A stretch of DNA of 64,000 nucleotides from Cladocopium goreaui (Eukaryota > Sar > Dinophyceae > Suessiales > Symbiodiniaceae), in NCBI GenBank assembly GCA_947184155.2, contig CAMXCT020002669.1, forward strand, positions 505,501 through 569,500. The letters are read 5' to 3'. This document shows positions 37,501-46,036 of the stretch, piece by piece; position 1 is the first letter of the stretch; every line of letters starts with the position of its first letter. The notes under the pieces were generated by a model. The model saw only the letters and a program-made list of their open reading frames with translations, did no database searches and was not told the DNA's origin. Both the position numbers and the translations under genes were made by a program.

Positions 37501-38388
37501 CTCACTGGCAAAGGCTATCAGCCACATGGGTTTTGGTTGGTGAGCATATTTTTTGGGATCCCACAACTTGTGGGTATCGCGTGTGGAAGTATTCGCAGTG
37601 TTGTATGGCACATTTGGCACAAAGTGCATTGGGCACAGAGTATGCCATGCTTTTGTTGCTGTTTGATACACCCTTTCCTGGATTGAAAAAGCGTTACAAC
37701 TGGTCTGGTGTGATAGTACTTCCAATTTGATTCTAGATGGTTTCAAGTTTCAAGCGTCAACAGTTTCACTGTGGTGAACCACGGGTGAAGGAGGCGCTAG
37801 TACAATTGAACTGTGGGGTAAAGACAGTGGTTCTTTCTCACCACCAACTACTATTGGCAAATGACTGTTCCAAGAATGAACAGGTTTACCCTGATAACAT
37901 GGTCACTAACAACTTTTACTTGCAACTATTACCCTTTGATTTAAGTAATGGTTCCTGGTAAATCAACATGATTTAGCAAATGATTTCTACATAGTCTACT
38001 TTGCTTAGCAATTGGTTTTACATATTCTACTTATCTAGAAAATTGTTTCTTGGATTTAGCAAGTTTCTAGTATTTAACAAATGGTTTCTAGTATTTAGAA
38101 AATGGTTTGTACCTGTGCAAGAAATAGTTTCTGGATTTTACAGAAATTGCAAATAAAGAAGCCAACGCACTTCACAATATATATTTAACATATATATATA
38201 TATTAGATATGTTGATTTATCCTTACCACCATTAACTAATAAGTATCTATACACAGAAATGTACTTTTCAATCTTTCTTGGGGTTGCAATAAAATAGTTT
38301 CCCATCCGACCTGCAATGTGGCATCAACTGGTAGCTGTACAGAACACAGCTCCCCAGCAAGGCCAACGATGCGGATCTGGTCGCTCAT
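30907..38388 (-). CDS. Ubiquitin-like domain + DUF4116-type repeat protein, multi-exon
   Basis: The gene begins with ATG at 38388: MSDQIRIVGLAGELCSVQLP..., a UBL first strand, joining in phase 0 to 36872 (SWHLKELKSKIDDALGVPCN...). Exon 36356-36236 (LGDEELQDLGPTRPVELCLL...) ends the UBL. Exons 36007-35942, 35567-~35510, 33579-~33500, 32751-~32640, 32336-32248, 31539-~31477 and 30972-~30910 then encode repeats of the DUF4116 type, each like 'DRELVLxAVxxxGxALxxAxxxLRxD'. The join of 36007-35942 to 35567 is in phase and completes one repeat exactly. Such UBL plus repeat proteins form large families in dinoflagellates; their function is unknown. The end at TGA 30907-30909 is tentative, and one or more exons between 33600 and 35500 seem to be missing from my reading. 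Confidence 0.65.
31366..31438. mobile_element. Truncated MITE-like element, family C, inverted relative to copy at 55591
   Basis: Starts CCCATAGGATCCATGTATG and continues with the reverse complement of the interior of the 55591-55682 hairpin, but the second terminal arm is missing. Confidence 0.6.
31477..31539 (-). CDS. Exon: DUF4116-type repeat (tentative)
   Basis: GDHPAAESGQELRSDRDVVY Q after CTTAAG. The 'AAES..LRSDRDVV' part matches the repeat; both boundaries are uncertain and the likely donor is GC. Confidence 0.4.
31600..31673. mobile_element. Small palindromic element with GTGTACCC ends
   Basis: Starts AGGTGTACCCTAAATCAT and ends ATGATTTTGGGGTACAC. These are imperfect inverted arms of about 20 bp around a 35-bp centre. 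Fragments with GGGGTACACC or GGGTACCCC occur elsewhere in the window (for example 10780, 36110, 58060). Confidence 0.45.
32248..32336 (-). CDS. Exon: DUF4116-type repeat
   Basis: KDRSIVLAAVKSNGNAILWA then DPKFRSDRE, between CTTGAG and a GTGACT donor. It matches the repeat family well. Confidence 0.6.
32640..32751 (-). CDS. Exon: DUF4116-type repeat
   Basis: DAAFDHSLREDARIALTAVS then YDGCTLKHVAVNLRSMAKEL, after a GATCTCAG acceptor. It keeps the repeat periodicity (LR.D..I...AV...G..L...A..LR). Confidence 0.55.
33500..33579 (-). CDS. Exon: DUF4116-type repeats
   Basis: EVVLAAVRQCGLALRHAASE then LRRDWDVAMAA, after GTCCCCAG and before GTACGG. This is the clearest copy of the repeat in the gene; the plus-strand frames over the same bases are shadows. 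Confidence 0.7.
34494..34543. repeat. (CAT)n microsatellite
   Basis: About sixteen CAT units with a second short CAT run at about 34600-34618. Confidence 0.85.
35232..35342. mobile_element. MITE-like foldback element, family A copy 3
   Basis: This 111-bp element starts CCCTCCAGCAAAGTAACATA and ends AGCGTACTTGAGGG, with TA on both sides. The arms are more diverged than in copies 1 and 2. It lies in an intron of the DUF4116-type gene. Confidence 0.65.
35510..35567 (-). CDS. Exon: DUF4116-type repeat
   Basis: VCQAGDALAIASEELRGDRE LVLQA after a CAGCCCAG acceptor; a GTGCCG donor follows. It matches the repeat consensus 'GxALxxASEELRxDREVVLxA' closely. Confidence 0.65.
35942..36007 (-). CDS. Exon: DUF4116-type repeat
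   Basis: DGMELLYAPEAVQADRELVM TA, between a GTCGCAG acceptor and a GTGCCT donor. It joins in phase 0 to VCQAGDALAIASEELRGD at 35567, giving a continuous repeat. Confidence 0.65.
36236..36356 (-). CDS. Exon: C-terminal part of UBL domain and linker
   Basis: LGDEELQDLGPTRPVELCLL then RLAPQLDEEEKLQWSRQLEK, ending at GTGCAC. The 'L.DLG......L.L.RL' ending is typical for UBLs that precede repeat domains; a charged helix follows. Confidence 0.6.
36738..36872 (-). CDS. Exon: helix and loop of UBL domain
   Basis: Acceptor TCTCCAG, DPSRSWHLKELKSKIDDALG then VPCNQQRLIHGSEEPMML. 'LK.KI....G.P..QQRLI' is the diagnostic ubiquitin-like helix and turn. The left boundary is approximate. Confidence 0.65.
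38311..38388 (-). CDS. First exon: start of UBL domain
   Basis: ATG at 38388, 26 codons MSDQIRIVGLAGELCSVQLP VDATLQ, then a GTCGGA donor. In-frame continuation in the 36872 exon supports the start. A 38-kb-side exon MDAMEIATAEAS (near 39140-39110, GTGAGA donor) could be an alternative upstream start. Confidence 0.6.
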
Positions 38389-41300
38389 GGCTTGGAAAAA
38401 AGCTGAGAAAATATTTTTAAAAATGAAAGTTATAGTTAAGTCAATAGGGTTTGTGTTGAGTTTATTGTGCTTCATATCAAAACTCCAAGGAAATTAGATC
38501 TTGATGTGTATCTCCAGAATATTGATGGCTAATGATTGTGAGTCGTTCAGCTTCAAAAATAGGGCGGTGAGTTGAACAAATATCTCTCAATATTATCTCA
38601 CGAAGCCAGATTTGCTCAGTGAAAACCGGCTGGAAGCGGCTGGTATGTTGCTCTTTCTCTGTCATGTTGCTTGAAAATTGCAGAGTTTACGCCTTTATGA
38701 CCTCCAACCCCTCAGCAAACGCAGCGACAGAGGAGTAGATAGACCTACTCGAACTTCATCAACTTAAGGCATTGTTTCATACTCAAAGCCGTTCACCGTT
38801 GTCAATCGTAGCTGGTCAATGTATACTACAGGACAAGTAACAGGCCTCACATGGCCCATTCAAATACGTGAGTCGATATAATTACGATATTTTGACCACC
38901 CAATCATGTTGGATTCACCATATTTCAAGGATTTTCAAGTAGCCTTATGTATCCTCATATGGGTTTTGGATGGGTTTTTGTGGGTCAATTGTGGTCAATT
39001 CATCCCTCCATATTTTGATCCAAAGCATCTCGGCACATCGCTCAGATTCTCCGGGTTTCCCCGACGTGCTCTGCGTCTTCATCAGCAAGCGTGGCGTGCC
39101 TGTCTCACCTGAGGCCTCAGCCGTGGCGATTTCCATCGCATCCATGCCAAATGTATGGGTCATTATGGAAATTAAAGGTCTATAGAGTCTATATGATCGA
39201 TCCAAATATCATTAATGACATCCAAGACAATGCAAGTCTATTGCTCTGAAAAATATTCCAACTTTTCCGATATTCCGAGCACCCAACCGGTGAAAAGCTG
39301 GGCCTGTTTGGTGACCATGGAGGAGCCTCAGATATGAAACACTCGGATGTGACGACTATCAGCAAGGCGATGCAGCGGCAAAAAAAGTCGATTTACGGAA
39401 GCAAAACCGAATATGCCGCAGCAAATTCATGACATGTTCTATACTGTTGTGATTGCAGCACTCTTCTCCCAATAATTAACAACTACAAGTCTACAAAAAA
39501 CTGGTCTGGTGATATGTTATGATATATTCAGAACATGCAACATATCAAATGCCATACCCTGGTGTGTTTCTTAAATCTGCTGGCACCCAAATCCTGCCAA
39601 CAAATCCAATCTGTTGCAAATCCATGCAAATCCACTATAAACTCACCATATGTGGGGCCCTCAAGGATTAACTAGGCAAGCTGCTTCTGCAGAGCTGGCT
39701 GCTAAGGGCCCAGAGTTCATGGGCTCAATGGTGAGAGCCTCAAAGGATTCAACATCATTTTGTAGAGCACCACAGTAATCGTGAGAGATGGTAAAAAAAA
39801 AATTGGCTTGTGAATCAATACAGTTTGCTTGTCGCAACCAGCTTTCCACAGTGGCAAACAACCGATGCGCGCTGTAGGATGCTGTAGGACTGAAAGCATG
39901 TGAACTTCACGACGCATAGCCGCACATCATCGTGGATACAAACACTTAAGACTACACAGCTCATTGCGTATATGAATGTATGCATGTCTCTAAATACAAG
40001 TGTCTTCCGTAGTCATATGTAATAGATATATTCGTGCTTGGCGCACATCTTCAGTAGCCCAACGGCTGTGGTTCTGTGATGGCTTGGTCTCCCACCTGCG
40101 TATCTGCATACTGAGTGCTCTCTGTGGCTTGCATTTGCCTGGCGAAGCGCGCCCAAATGGGCAAAATATCAATCAAGCCTATGAGACCTTCCAGCATGGT
40201 TCATAATCCGATACTGTATGTCGCCTCAAGAGCTATGTTCACGCATCTGCAATCAGTCATCATTCTGTTAAGCAAATCCACCAATGGTTTGTGATGGGCC
40301 ACAACCGCAGACCCCGGTGACACCGAAGATTAACCATGCCACGACAGGACTTTGCCGCAACCTTGGTCGTCGACTCCAGTCATGGGATCCAGGCATTTGG
40401 AATCGTCAAGCAGTAAATCGATATCTTTTTTGGGGATATATAGGTGTCTGAAAATGGGGTTTACCCCCATGTATGGAAAAATGTCAATGTCAAAATGACG
40501 TTTTAACATGTTTCAAACATGTTTAACCCATTTTAAACCACTGGATGGTCTGAGCTCAGAGCTCCATCGGCCAAAGCGGCTCTGGCCTCGTCAGTTTCGC
40601 ATCTCACGTCACTTGTTATTGGAGTATATCTAACTGCCGGAGTTATCCGTTGGTTTACCAATATGGATGGAGTATCCTGTTATTGTTTACCAATATAACT
40701 GCTGGAGTATATCTAACTGCTGGAGTAGTTAATATCTAACATGGTTTACCAATGAATCATATCCCATTATGGTTGGAGTATTCTGCCTGCTTGGCATCTT
40801 CTTCAGCCCGAGAAGCACGATCAAATGCCTGCGCTGTGCAAGGGCACTGGTAGCAGTCAGGAAAGGACATGGTTGGAAAGAAGTGGCCGTGGTGTCAATG
40901 TTGCCGGGACAAGTTCTTACACCAAAATCGACTAAAATAGAGGGATATACATTGTTCTGGAAACCAATTGCCAAACACGCATGGTCTACAAATGATCTCC
41001 AATGAAATAGTTGCAACATGTTGCAACTCACGTGCCAGCCTTTTTCAATTTCAAGAGCTCAATGTCCAAAACGCAACTGCAAAACGCACAAAAAACTAGA
41101 AGTCAAAATCGGCAGCACTTGGTTATTTTTCCCCTATCACCCCCATCCGATTCCCGTGGTCAGTAACTTTGATTGAATCCCTGAATACATCCAATAAACA
41201 TTGACAATAATAACATAATATGACAGAATGACCCCATGTTTGAGATCCAACCCCTCTCAGATGGGTTTATCCCATCAAATCCCATCCCCGTCCTCCGCAT

Positions 41301-41756
41301 TCTCAACCTTCAAAGACTCATTGGATGAACGTACCTCGGTCAGGGGGAGCCCGGGGATTTTTCGGCACTCATCGCGACCACCGAGGACCCCGGCAACTTG
41401 AACCTCCCGGAACAAGCTCGCCACCCTGGGCACAGCTGGAATGGACACATCTGAGACAAAAATTCAGTGACCCAATAGCACCTGGATAAGACACAAATTC
41501 AATTTGAATACACAAAATATATCTAAATATCACCTTCATCATGTGCTGGTGAGTTCTGTCAATCGCAAATTTAGTATGAAGGAAAATTAATGGAACATCT
41601 ATGAAGAATAAGGAAAAACGAACACACTGCACATCACGCTGGTGCACGGCACCATGGCAAAGAAAAATGATCGTGAGGTTGCAAACAGTGGAAAATGATC
41701 AGATCAAAGAGGCTGCACTGCACCGACAAAAAACGCAATAAGTCAGAATGGGTGTG
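38389..41756. other. No firmly supported gene between the DUF4116-type gene and the 6.5-kb element
   Basis: A possible minus-strand exon at about 41343-41448 reads VSIPAVPRVASLFREVQVAG and ends near a GTACG donor. Another at about 39110-39150 reads MDAMEIATAEAS before GTGAGA. Neither is tied to a gene. The rest is unique AT-moderate sequence. Confidence 0.35.
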
Positions 41757-42139
41757 TGTGTGTGTGAAATCCGCTATCACTCATGCGGACCTGAGTTTCT
41801 GTTAACAAGTTGATTCAAACAATCCATCAGATGCAGGGGCGTGCAGCACCTTTGGCATACTGCACGCAACGAAGCTATTGCCATTGGTGGGAAGGGGAGA
41901 CTGATCACCTCCCTGTACCTGCAGAAGTTGGTTTTGAACTGTTGAACAAGCTGTCCATTTTCATGCGTATATGTTGCTAATTTGAGATTATCTCAGAAAT
42001 CAGAGTTTCCCACTGCTTTCCCTACTCGACTGACCAGGATTTTGGACCTAGGAACCCTCAAGGCATGAACTACTTCATCACTATAAAGTTCCTCATTCGA
42101 GTAATGTTACTCAGTAACATGCTCCCATCAGCAGTGTGT
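41757..42139 (+). repeat. Left terminal direct repeat of the 6.5-kb element
   Basis: 383 bp, starting in a (TG)n run and ending CAGCAGTGTGT. I found no mismatch to the right copy. It contains CTATAAAG near its 3' end (42081-42088), a possible promoter element of a repeat-driven transcript, although TATA boxes are not the usual dinoflagellate promoter. Confidence 0.9.
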
Positions 42140-42483
42140 AACGGGCACAGTGTCACTGACTTGTGACTGCCGTCCGCGTGTTTGGTGACACGCGTTGAAT
42201 CGGTACCGGCCTTCCGGAAGAATAGTGGGGTACTGCAATACCTCGAAATCTGACGGGTATTAATTCCCGTGTGAATTGGCTTCAGGCCGAAATACATGAA
42301 TCAAATACAATGCAAGATTTCACAAGATTTGGAATACGTCACAAGACAGCAGCAAGCCGTATGGCTGGAATTCTGAAAGACAGACACGAATTTATTACAT
42401 TCTACACGTTCGGGCAACTCAGATCTGTTCTGTCATCATTTAGTTCTTTTGTTTTTCACCTTTCCTCTGTATCTGTTTGAGCC
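42140..42483 (+). promoter_or_regulatory. Structured 5' leader of the element
   Basis: Between the left repeat and ORF1 are several hairpins: CGCGTGT/ACACGCG (42175-42181 with 42088-type loop ending 42194), CCGG/CCGG around 42205-42218, ACGGG/CCCGT (42253-42257 with 42266-42270) and GGCTTCAGGCC-like (about 42279-42290). They could be packaging, translation or priming signals. I looked for a hammerhead core (CTGATGA ... GAAA) and did not find one. No TGG-type primer site follows the repeat. Confidence 0.4.
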
Positions 42484-44196
42484 ATGTCGAAATCTGATAT
42501 TCCAGCTGCAGTACCAAAGTCGCGATGTCCACCTAGTCCTACTCCTCCACCATCCTGGATCACACCTGTAAGTCGCCAAAGTCGTCCTACAGTTCTTGAA
42601 TTTACAGGACAATGCGGACAATATCGAATTGAAGGATCCAACATTCAAGAGACACGGGACTTACTCCAGACTGTTCTTCATACGGAGTCTCAACATGTTC
42701 AACATGTTCAACACATGCAGTTTCAACAAATGTTGACTTTGTCACAAAATATGATGTTCTCCAATGCTCTTGGCATTCAACCCAGCTCATTTCGTGCACC
42801 AATTGTTGATCGTGATGATCGAATGGACGGATCGAACGTAGTTTCTGGATTGGGCTCTCATTCTGCACTGCCCTCAGACACTGTGGAACGTCAGAACCGT
42901 AGCTCTCAAGTTGCACTGCCCTTAGTCACTGATGATCGTCAAAATCAGATCACATCAAATGACCGAGTGGATCGAGTACGTCCCACTGTTACAGCTGATT
43001 TACCAAGCGATGGAACGGTCCGGGTGCCTCTGACTTCTGAATCAGATCAACGGGATCGAGTTCGGGCATCAATGTTTATAGACCAGCCGTCAGTCTCAGT
43101 TGCTCCCATTCCACGTTGGGGATTGTTCGTACATTGTTTACATGACCATCATGGACACAAGAAGACCTTCACTAGTGATCGAAGACTACCCGGACCTAGA
43201 CCAAAGGTTACGACTCGCATTGGACGGCCTCCTTTGACTGTTGAAATTATTGAATTTTTACACCCTCAGAGTGATCAGATTTCTTTTTGGACGCTACCCA
43301 CCACTGCCACATTTTGCTGTGATTGTATTACTTTAGAACAACCTGAGAAATCACCTTGGTGGTTCCTATATCAGTGCATGGGCCGCATTCGTGAAGAACT
43401 CTATCAAGATCCTTACCGTATCAAGAATGCATATGAAACTGGTGCACTCACTTTGGCAGTTGACAAATGGACGCCATCTTTGACATATTTTCAGCAACAA
43501 TACTCTTTTCGAACTATTGACTCGATTGCGCTGTTAAAACAACAACTTATGACTGACCATATGCAGATCCTCAAAGATGAGTATTCCGCCAAGTTTGAAA
43601 AATTCTCTTTAATCATCCATTCCGCACTCGAAGTATTGATCTCTACTCTCCTTCTACATTCTGAAGTTTGGGCTTTCGTGGAGTGCATCGACTTACTCTT
43701 TGATCACCAGAATCAGTCTCTTGTGGCCATTGTCGCTCGCTTGGAACCAGTCGTTTTTACACAAGAACCAGAAATTCCTGCTGCAGAATACATATGTTAC
43801 GCACACAACACGAATCCACAATCTGCTGCAGACAGTTTGTTCCATGGGTATATCAGACCATCATCCACTGACCCACAAGACGAAACATGGATCCCGGCAT
43901 TGACCTTTTTCTGTCGTGGCGTTACTGTGGCAAGACCTGTTATGACCAGATCAGTGATGCTCACAACCTTGAGAAAGGCACAGAAATATTCCAATTTTAC
44001 CACTGATCGTCCTACATGTTTGCTCGGTATGTCTAAATCAAGACAACCACATGTGACCAACGTTCTCGGCGGTGTTATTGGAGAACATGCTTGTACACAC
44101 TATTTTGACCGTGTACATGGACGTGACAAACGTTGGGGTCTTCGTTCTCATTTGAGTCCGCTTAGCCATTTAGCTTGTATCATCCCATCATCATGA
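42484..44196 (+). CDS. Element ORF1, 570 aa, unknown function
   Basis: ATG in context GCCATGT; an in-frame TGA lies just upstream. Residues 1-215 are Pro/Ser/Arg/Asp-rich and probably disordered, with a VQHVQHMQFQQ stretch (about 77-87). Residues about 216-570 look folded, with aromatic and hydrophobic segments (RWGLFVHCLHDHHGH, YICYAHNTNPQSAADSLFHG, LTFFCRGVTVARPVMTRSVM). I recognise no catalytic motif with confidence. The segment 'AHNTNPQSAADSLFHGYIRP' superficially recalls ADP-ribosyltransferase-type 'HGT/aldsIl..GL' patterns, but this is too weak to use. It is the first of four collinear ORFs and is transcribed towards the SR-rich ORF2, from which a 384-bp non-coding gap separates it. It could be a structural, capsid-like or accessory protein. 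Confidence 0.7.
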   Translation: MSKSDIPAAVPKSRCPPSPTPPPSWITPVSRQSRPTVLEFTGQCGQYRIEGSNIQETRDLLQTVLHTESQHVQHVQHMQFQQMLTLSQNMMFSNALGIQPSSFRAPIVDRDDRMDGSNVVSGLGSHSALPSDTVERQNRSSQVALPLVTDDRQNQITSNDRVDRVRPTVTADLPSDGTVRVPLTSESDQRDRVRASMFIDQPSVSVAPIPRWGLFVHCLHDHHGHKKTFTSDRRLPGPRPKVTTRIGRPPLTVEIIEFLHPQSDQISFWTLPTTATFCCDCITLEQPEKSPWWFLYQCMGRIREELYQDPYRIKNAYETGALTLAVDKWTPSLTYFQQQYSFRTIDSIALLKQQLMTDHMQILKDEYSAKFEKFSLIIHSALEVLISTLLLHSEVWAFVECIDLLFDHQNQSLVAIVARLEPVVFTQEPEIPAAEYICYAHNTNPQSAADSLFHGYIRPSSTDPQDETWIPALTFFCRGVTVARPVMTRSVMLTTLRKAQKYSNFTTDRPTCLLGMSKSRQPHVTNVLGGVIGEHACTHYFDRVHGRDKRWGLRSHLSPLSHLACIIPSS

Positions 44197-44580
44197 TCAA
44201 TGATCATGGAAGTCACACAATTTTGTTGCGCTCCATAGATCAAAAGCTGCGCTCTGTTGTATCACTTTTTGAGCGGTTTCATTTATCAAGCCATCTCTTC
44301 ATGAGTCATTTCAGATTTCGTCCAAGTCACCTTTTTGTGAGTTACAGTCACATACGTTTGATGTTTTTCCTAGTGATGATTTCGAAATCAAGAGTATTTA
44401 CATTTTGTTAAGTCTAATTCAGCTGCTGTTTTTCTTGAGTACTACAATTTGACTTGCATCAAAATTGTCTGGTTCTGTTCAATTTTTTCATTACTGTTTT
44501 CCATGATTGGTATAATTCACAGTGGATCAAACCCGTCAGTAAGTCGTTCTTCAATCCGTTTGTGATCAGTATTTGGACAG

Positions 44581-45669
44581 ATGCAGTCTCAACGCCGAGA
44601 TTCTCGATCCAGATCTCGACATCGCAGTCGTGGACATCGTCGACACGAGTCTAAGGAATACCGTGATCGAAGACGACCGCTGTCCCGGACCCAAGACCTC
44701 AGTCGTGCACGATCACCAGACTTACCTGATTCGTGGCAATCCACACGAACCCATTATGACACAAAGACGGAGTATGGATTGACTTTTCCACGACATGTTG
44801 AGTCGACCAATTTTTCACGAAAGAACAATACAGCTGGCATTCCTATTTCTGATGTTAAGCTTGTCGACATTGTGTCCAACGGTCTTGAAAATTGGGCTTT
44901 GCGCCTTGTTGCCAATGGTAGGTATGTCGCATGTGAGATGTTTCGAAATCGCCTTGAAGCCACATTTTCTACCATGCTTTTTCGTGAACTCTACCGACAA
45001 AAAGACAATGTTGATTTTGCGAAGCTCATCCAGCATTTGTCTTCAGAACCAGGTGATTCTCAAGATTGGAAATCCAAGCTTTCAGGAATTGAGGCGTTGA
45101 TTCAACAGACTGTTGATTTGTTCAAGACTTTGGCACCCAAAGATTCCAATCAATCATTGTTAGAAGAACTGGAAAGAATGAAGAAAGAGAACGCAGCTCT
45201 TCGTGCCAACCAAAGTCAAGTTCCTACTCAGGAAGGATCACAGACTCAGAACACTGAGGAACCACCAGGCGGAACACTCCCATCCATGTTTCGTCAATCA
45301 GCAATAGAGGAACTCAGACGCCAAAAAAGTCAGTCGATGCCAAGTATGCCGGGAGCCCAAGATGACCGTTCTCCACTCTCACAATATCGACGTGGACAAA
45401 ACGCACCCATCTTAGGCACACACACACCCAAACATACCATGACTGAACTCGACAAGTGGATCAAGAACAATGTTCCTAAGACGGAACAAGTCAATGTTGA
45501 TGCCATGTTGAAGACCATTACTGACGAATACAATCAGTTTCCAGCCTCTGAAAGACCAAATTTAGAATCGATTCTTTCAGATTGGGGTCTCCCCAGTACA
45601 GTACTGGCCAAAACAAAGGCGGAATACAATTTGAAGGTTTTGGCCGCCGTTCAATTCCTTCGAAACTGA
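44581..45669 (+). CDS. Element ORF2, 362 aa, SR-rich and coiled-coil Gag-like protein
   Basis: Starts MQSQRRDSRSRSRHRSRGHR and remains Arg/Ser-rich to about residue 45, a typical RNA-binding or nuclear-targeting tail. Residues about 85-185 form a conserved-looking alpha-helical region (LVDIVSNGLENWALRLV...). Residues 190-213 (LLEELERMKKENAALRAN) read as a short coiled coil with heptad Leu/Ala. The C-terminus (LDKWIKNNVPKTEQVNVDAM... to the end) looks like a helical bundle. No zinc knuckle is present. Position before the RT ORF, basic RNA-binding tail and coiled coil are what Gag or ORF1 proteins of retroelements show, so a nucleoprotein role is inferred. The frame remains open for 106 codons after the TGA (45667-45669), to a TAG at 45985-45987. 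Confidence 0.7.
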   Translation: MQSQRRDSRSRSRHRSRGHRRHESKEYRDRRRPLSRTQDLSRARSPDLPDSWQSTRTHYDTKTEYGLTFPRHVESTNFSRKNNTAGIPISDVKLVDIVSNGLENWALRLVANGRYVACEMFRNRLEATFSTMLFRELYRQKDNVDFAKLIQHLSSEPGDSQDWKSKLSGIEALIQQTVDLFKTLAPKDSNQSLLEELERMKKENAALRANQSQVPTQEGSQTQNTEEPPGGTLPSMFRQSAIEELRRQKSQSMPSMPGAQDDRSPLSQYRRGQNAPILGTHTPKHTMTELDKWIKNNVPKTEQVNVDAMLKTITDEYNQFPASERPNLESILSDWGLPSTVLAKTKAEYNLKVLAAVQFLRN

Positions 45670-45987
45670 CATTTTGGATTACAAACCAGTGAAGTAAGTC
45701 CTCCATCATCATGGGGGCAGCCATTTCGCAAGTATTCCAAACATATGCATGGTGCAGAGACAACGAAGCTTGCCTCACATTTTCAGTCGCTGTGGTTTGC
45801 TAGCATCCAATTCATGATTTACACTTTGCAATTTTCTCCAGCTTTACCATGGCATGTACAGGAACGGATCATGTGGATACTTAGTGTTTGGACCATTTTT
45901 GCTTACATCATTCGACCTTTTTCAGCCAAAAATCGACGTCTTCTGACTATTTTGCGGCAGTGCGAACTTCCAGAAATTTTGTCATAG
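45670..45987 (+). CDS. In-frame open extension after the ORF2 stop (readthrough or separate small hydrophobic ORF)
   Basis: In the ORF2 frame the sequence continues HFGLQTSEVSPPSSWGQPFR with no stop until 45985. The part from the internal ATG at 45745 (MHGAETTKLASHFQ...) has a strongly hydrophobic centre (LWFASIQFMIYTLQFSP, IMWILSVWTIFAYII). It overlaps the open RT frame by 41 bases (45947-45987). Whether it is a readthrough domain, an independent 80-aa membrane-type protein or part of an intron cannot be decided by eye. A shorter frame MGAAISQVFQTYAW (ATG 45711), with a myristoylation-like start, also lies here. Confidence 0.4.
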   Translation, partial: HFGLQTSEVSPPSSWGQPFRKYSKHMHGAETTKLASHFQSLWFASIQFMIYTLQFSPALPWHVQERIMWILSVWTIFAYIIRPFSAKNRRLLTILRQCELPEILS

Positions 45988-46036
45988 ACATGGTGGAACA
46001 GGTCGAGCATCGTGTACTGTCGTTTACATTTTCGAA

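Noticed and set aside
42100-42300. Hammerhead ribozyme in the element's repeat or leader, as in Penelope-like elements
   Set aside because: I searched for CTGATGA with a following GAAA core on both strands by eye; CTGATCA and CTGACGGG occur, but the core does not match.
43790-44160. ADP-ribosyltransferase-like domain in ORF1 C-terminus
   Set aside because: Only a single HG-containing segment fits; the other catalytic motifs could not be located.
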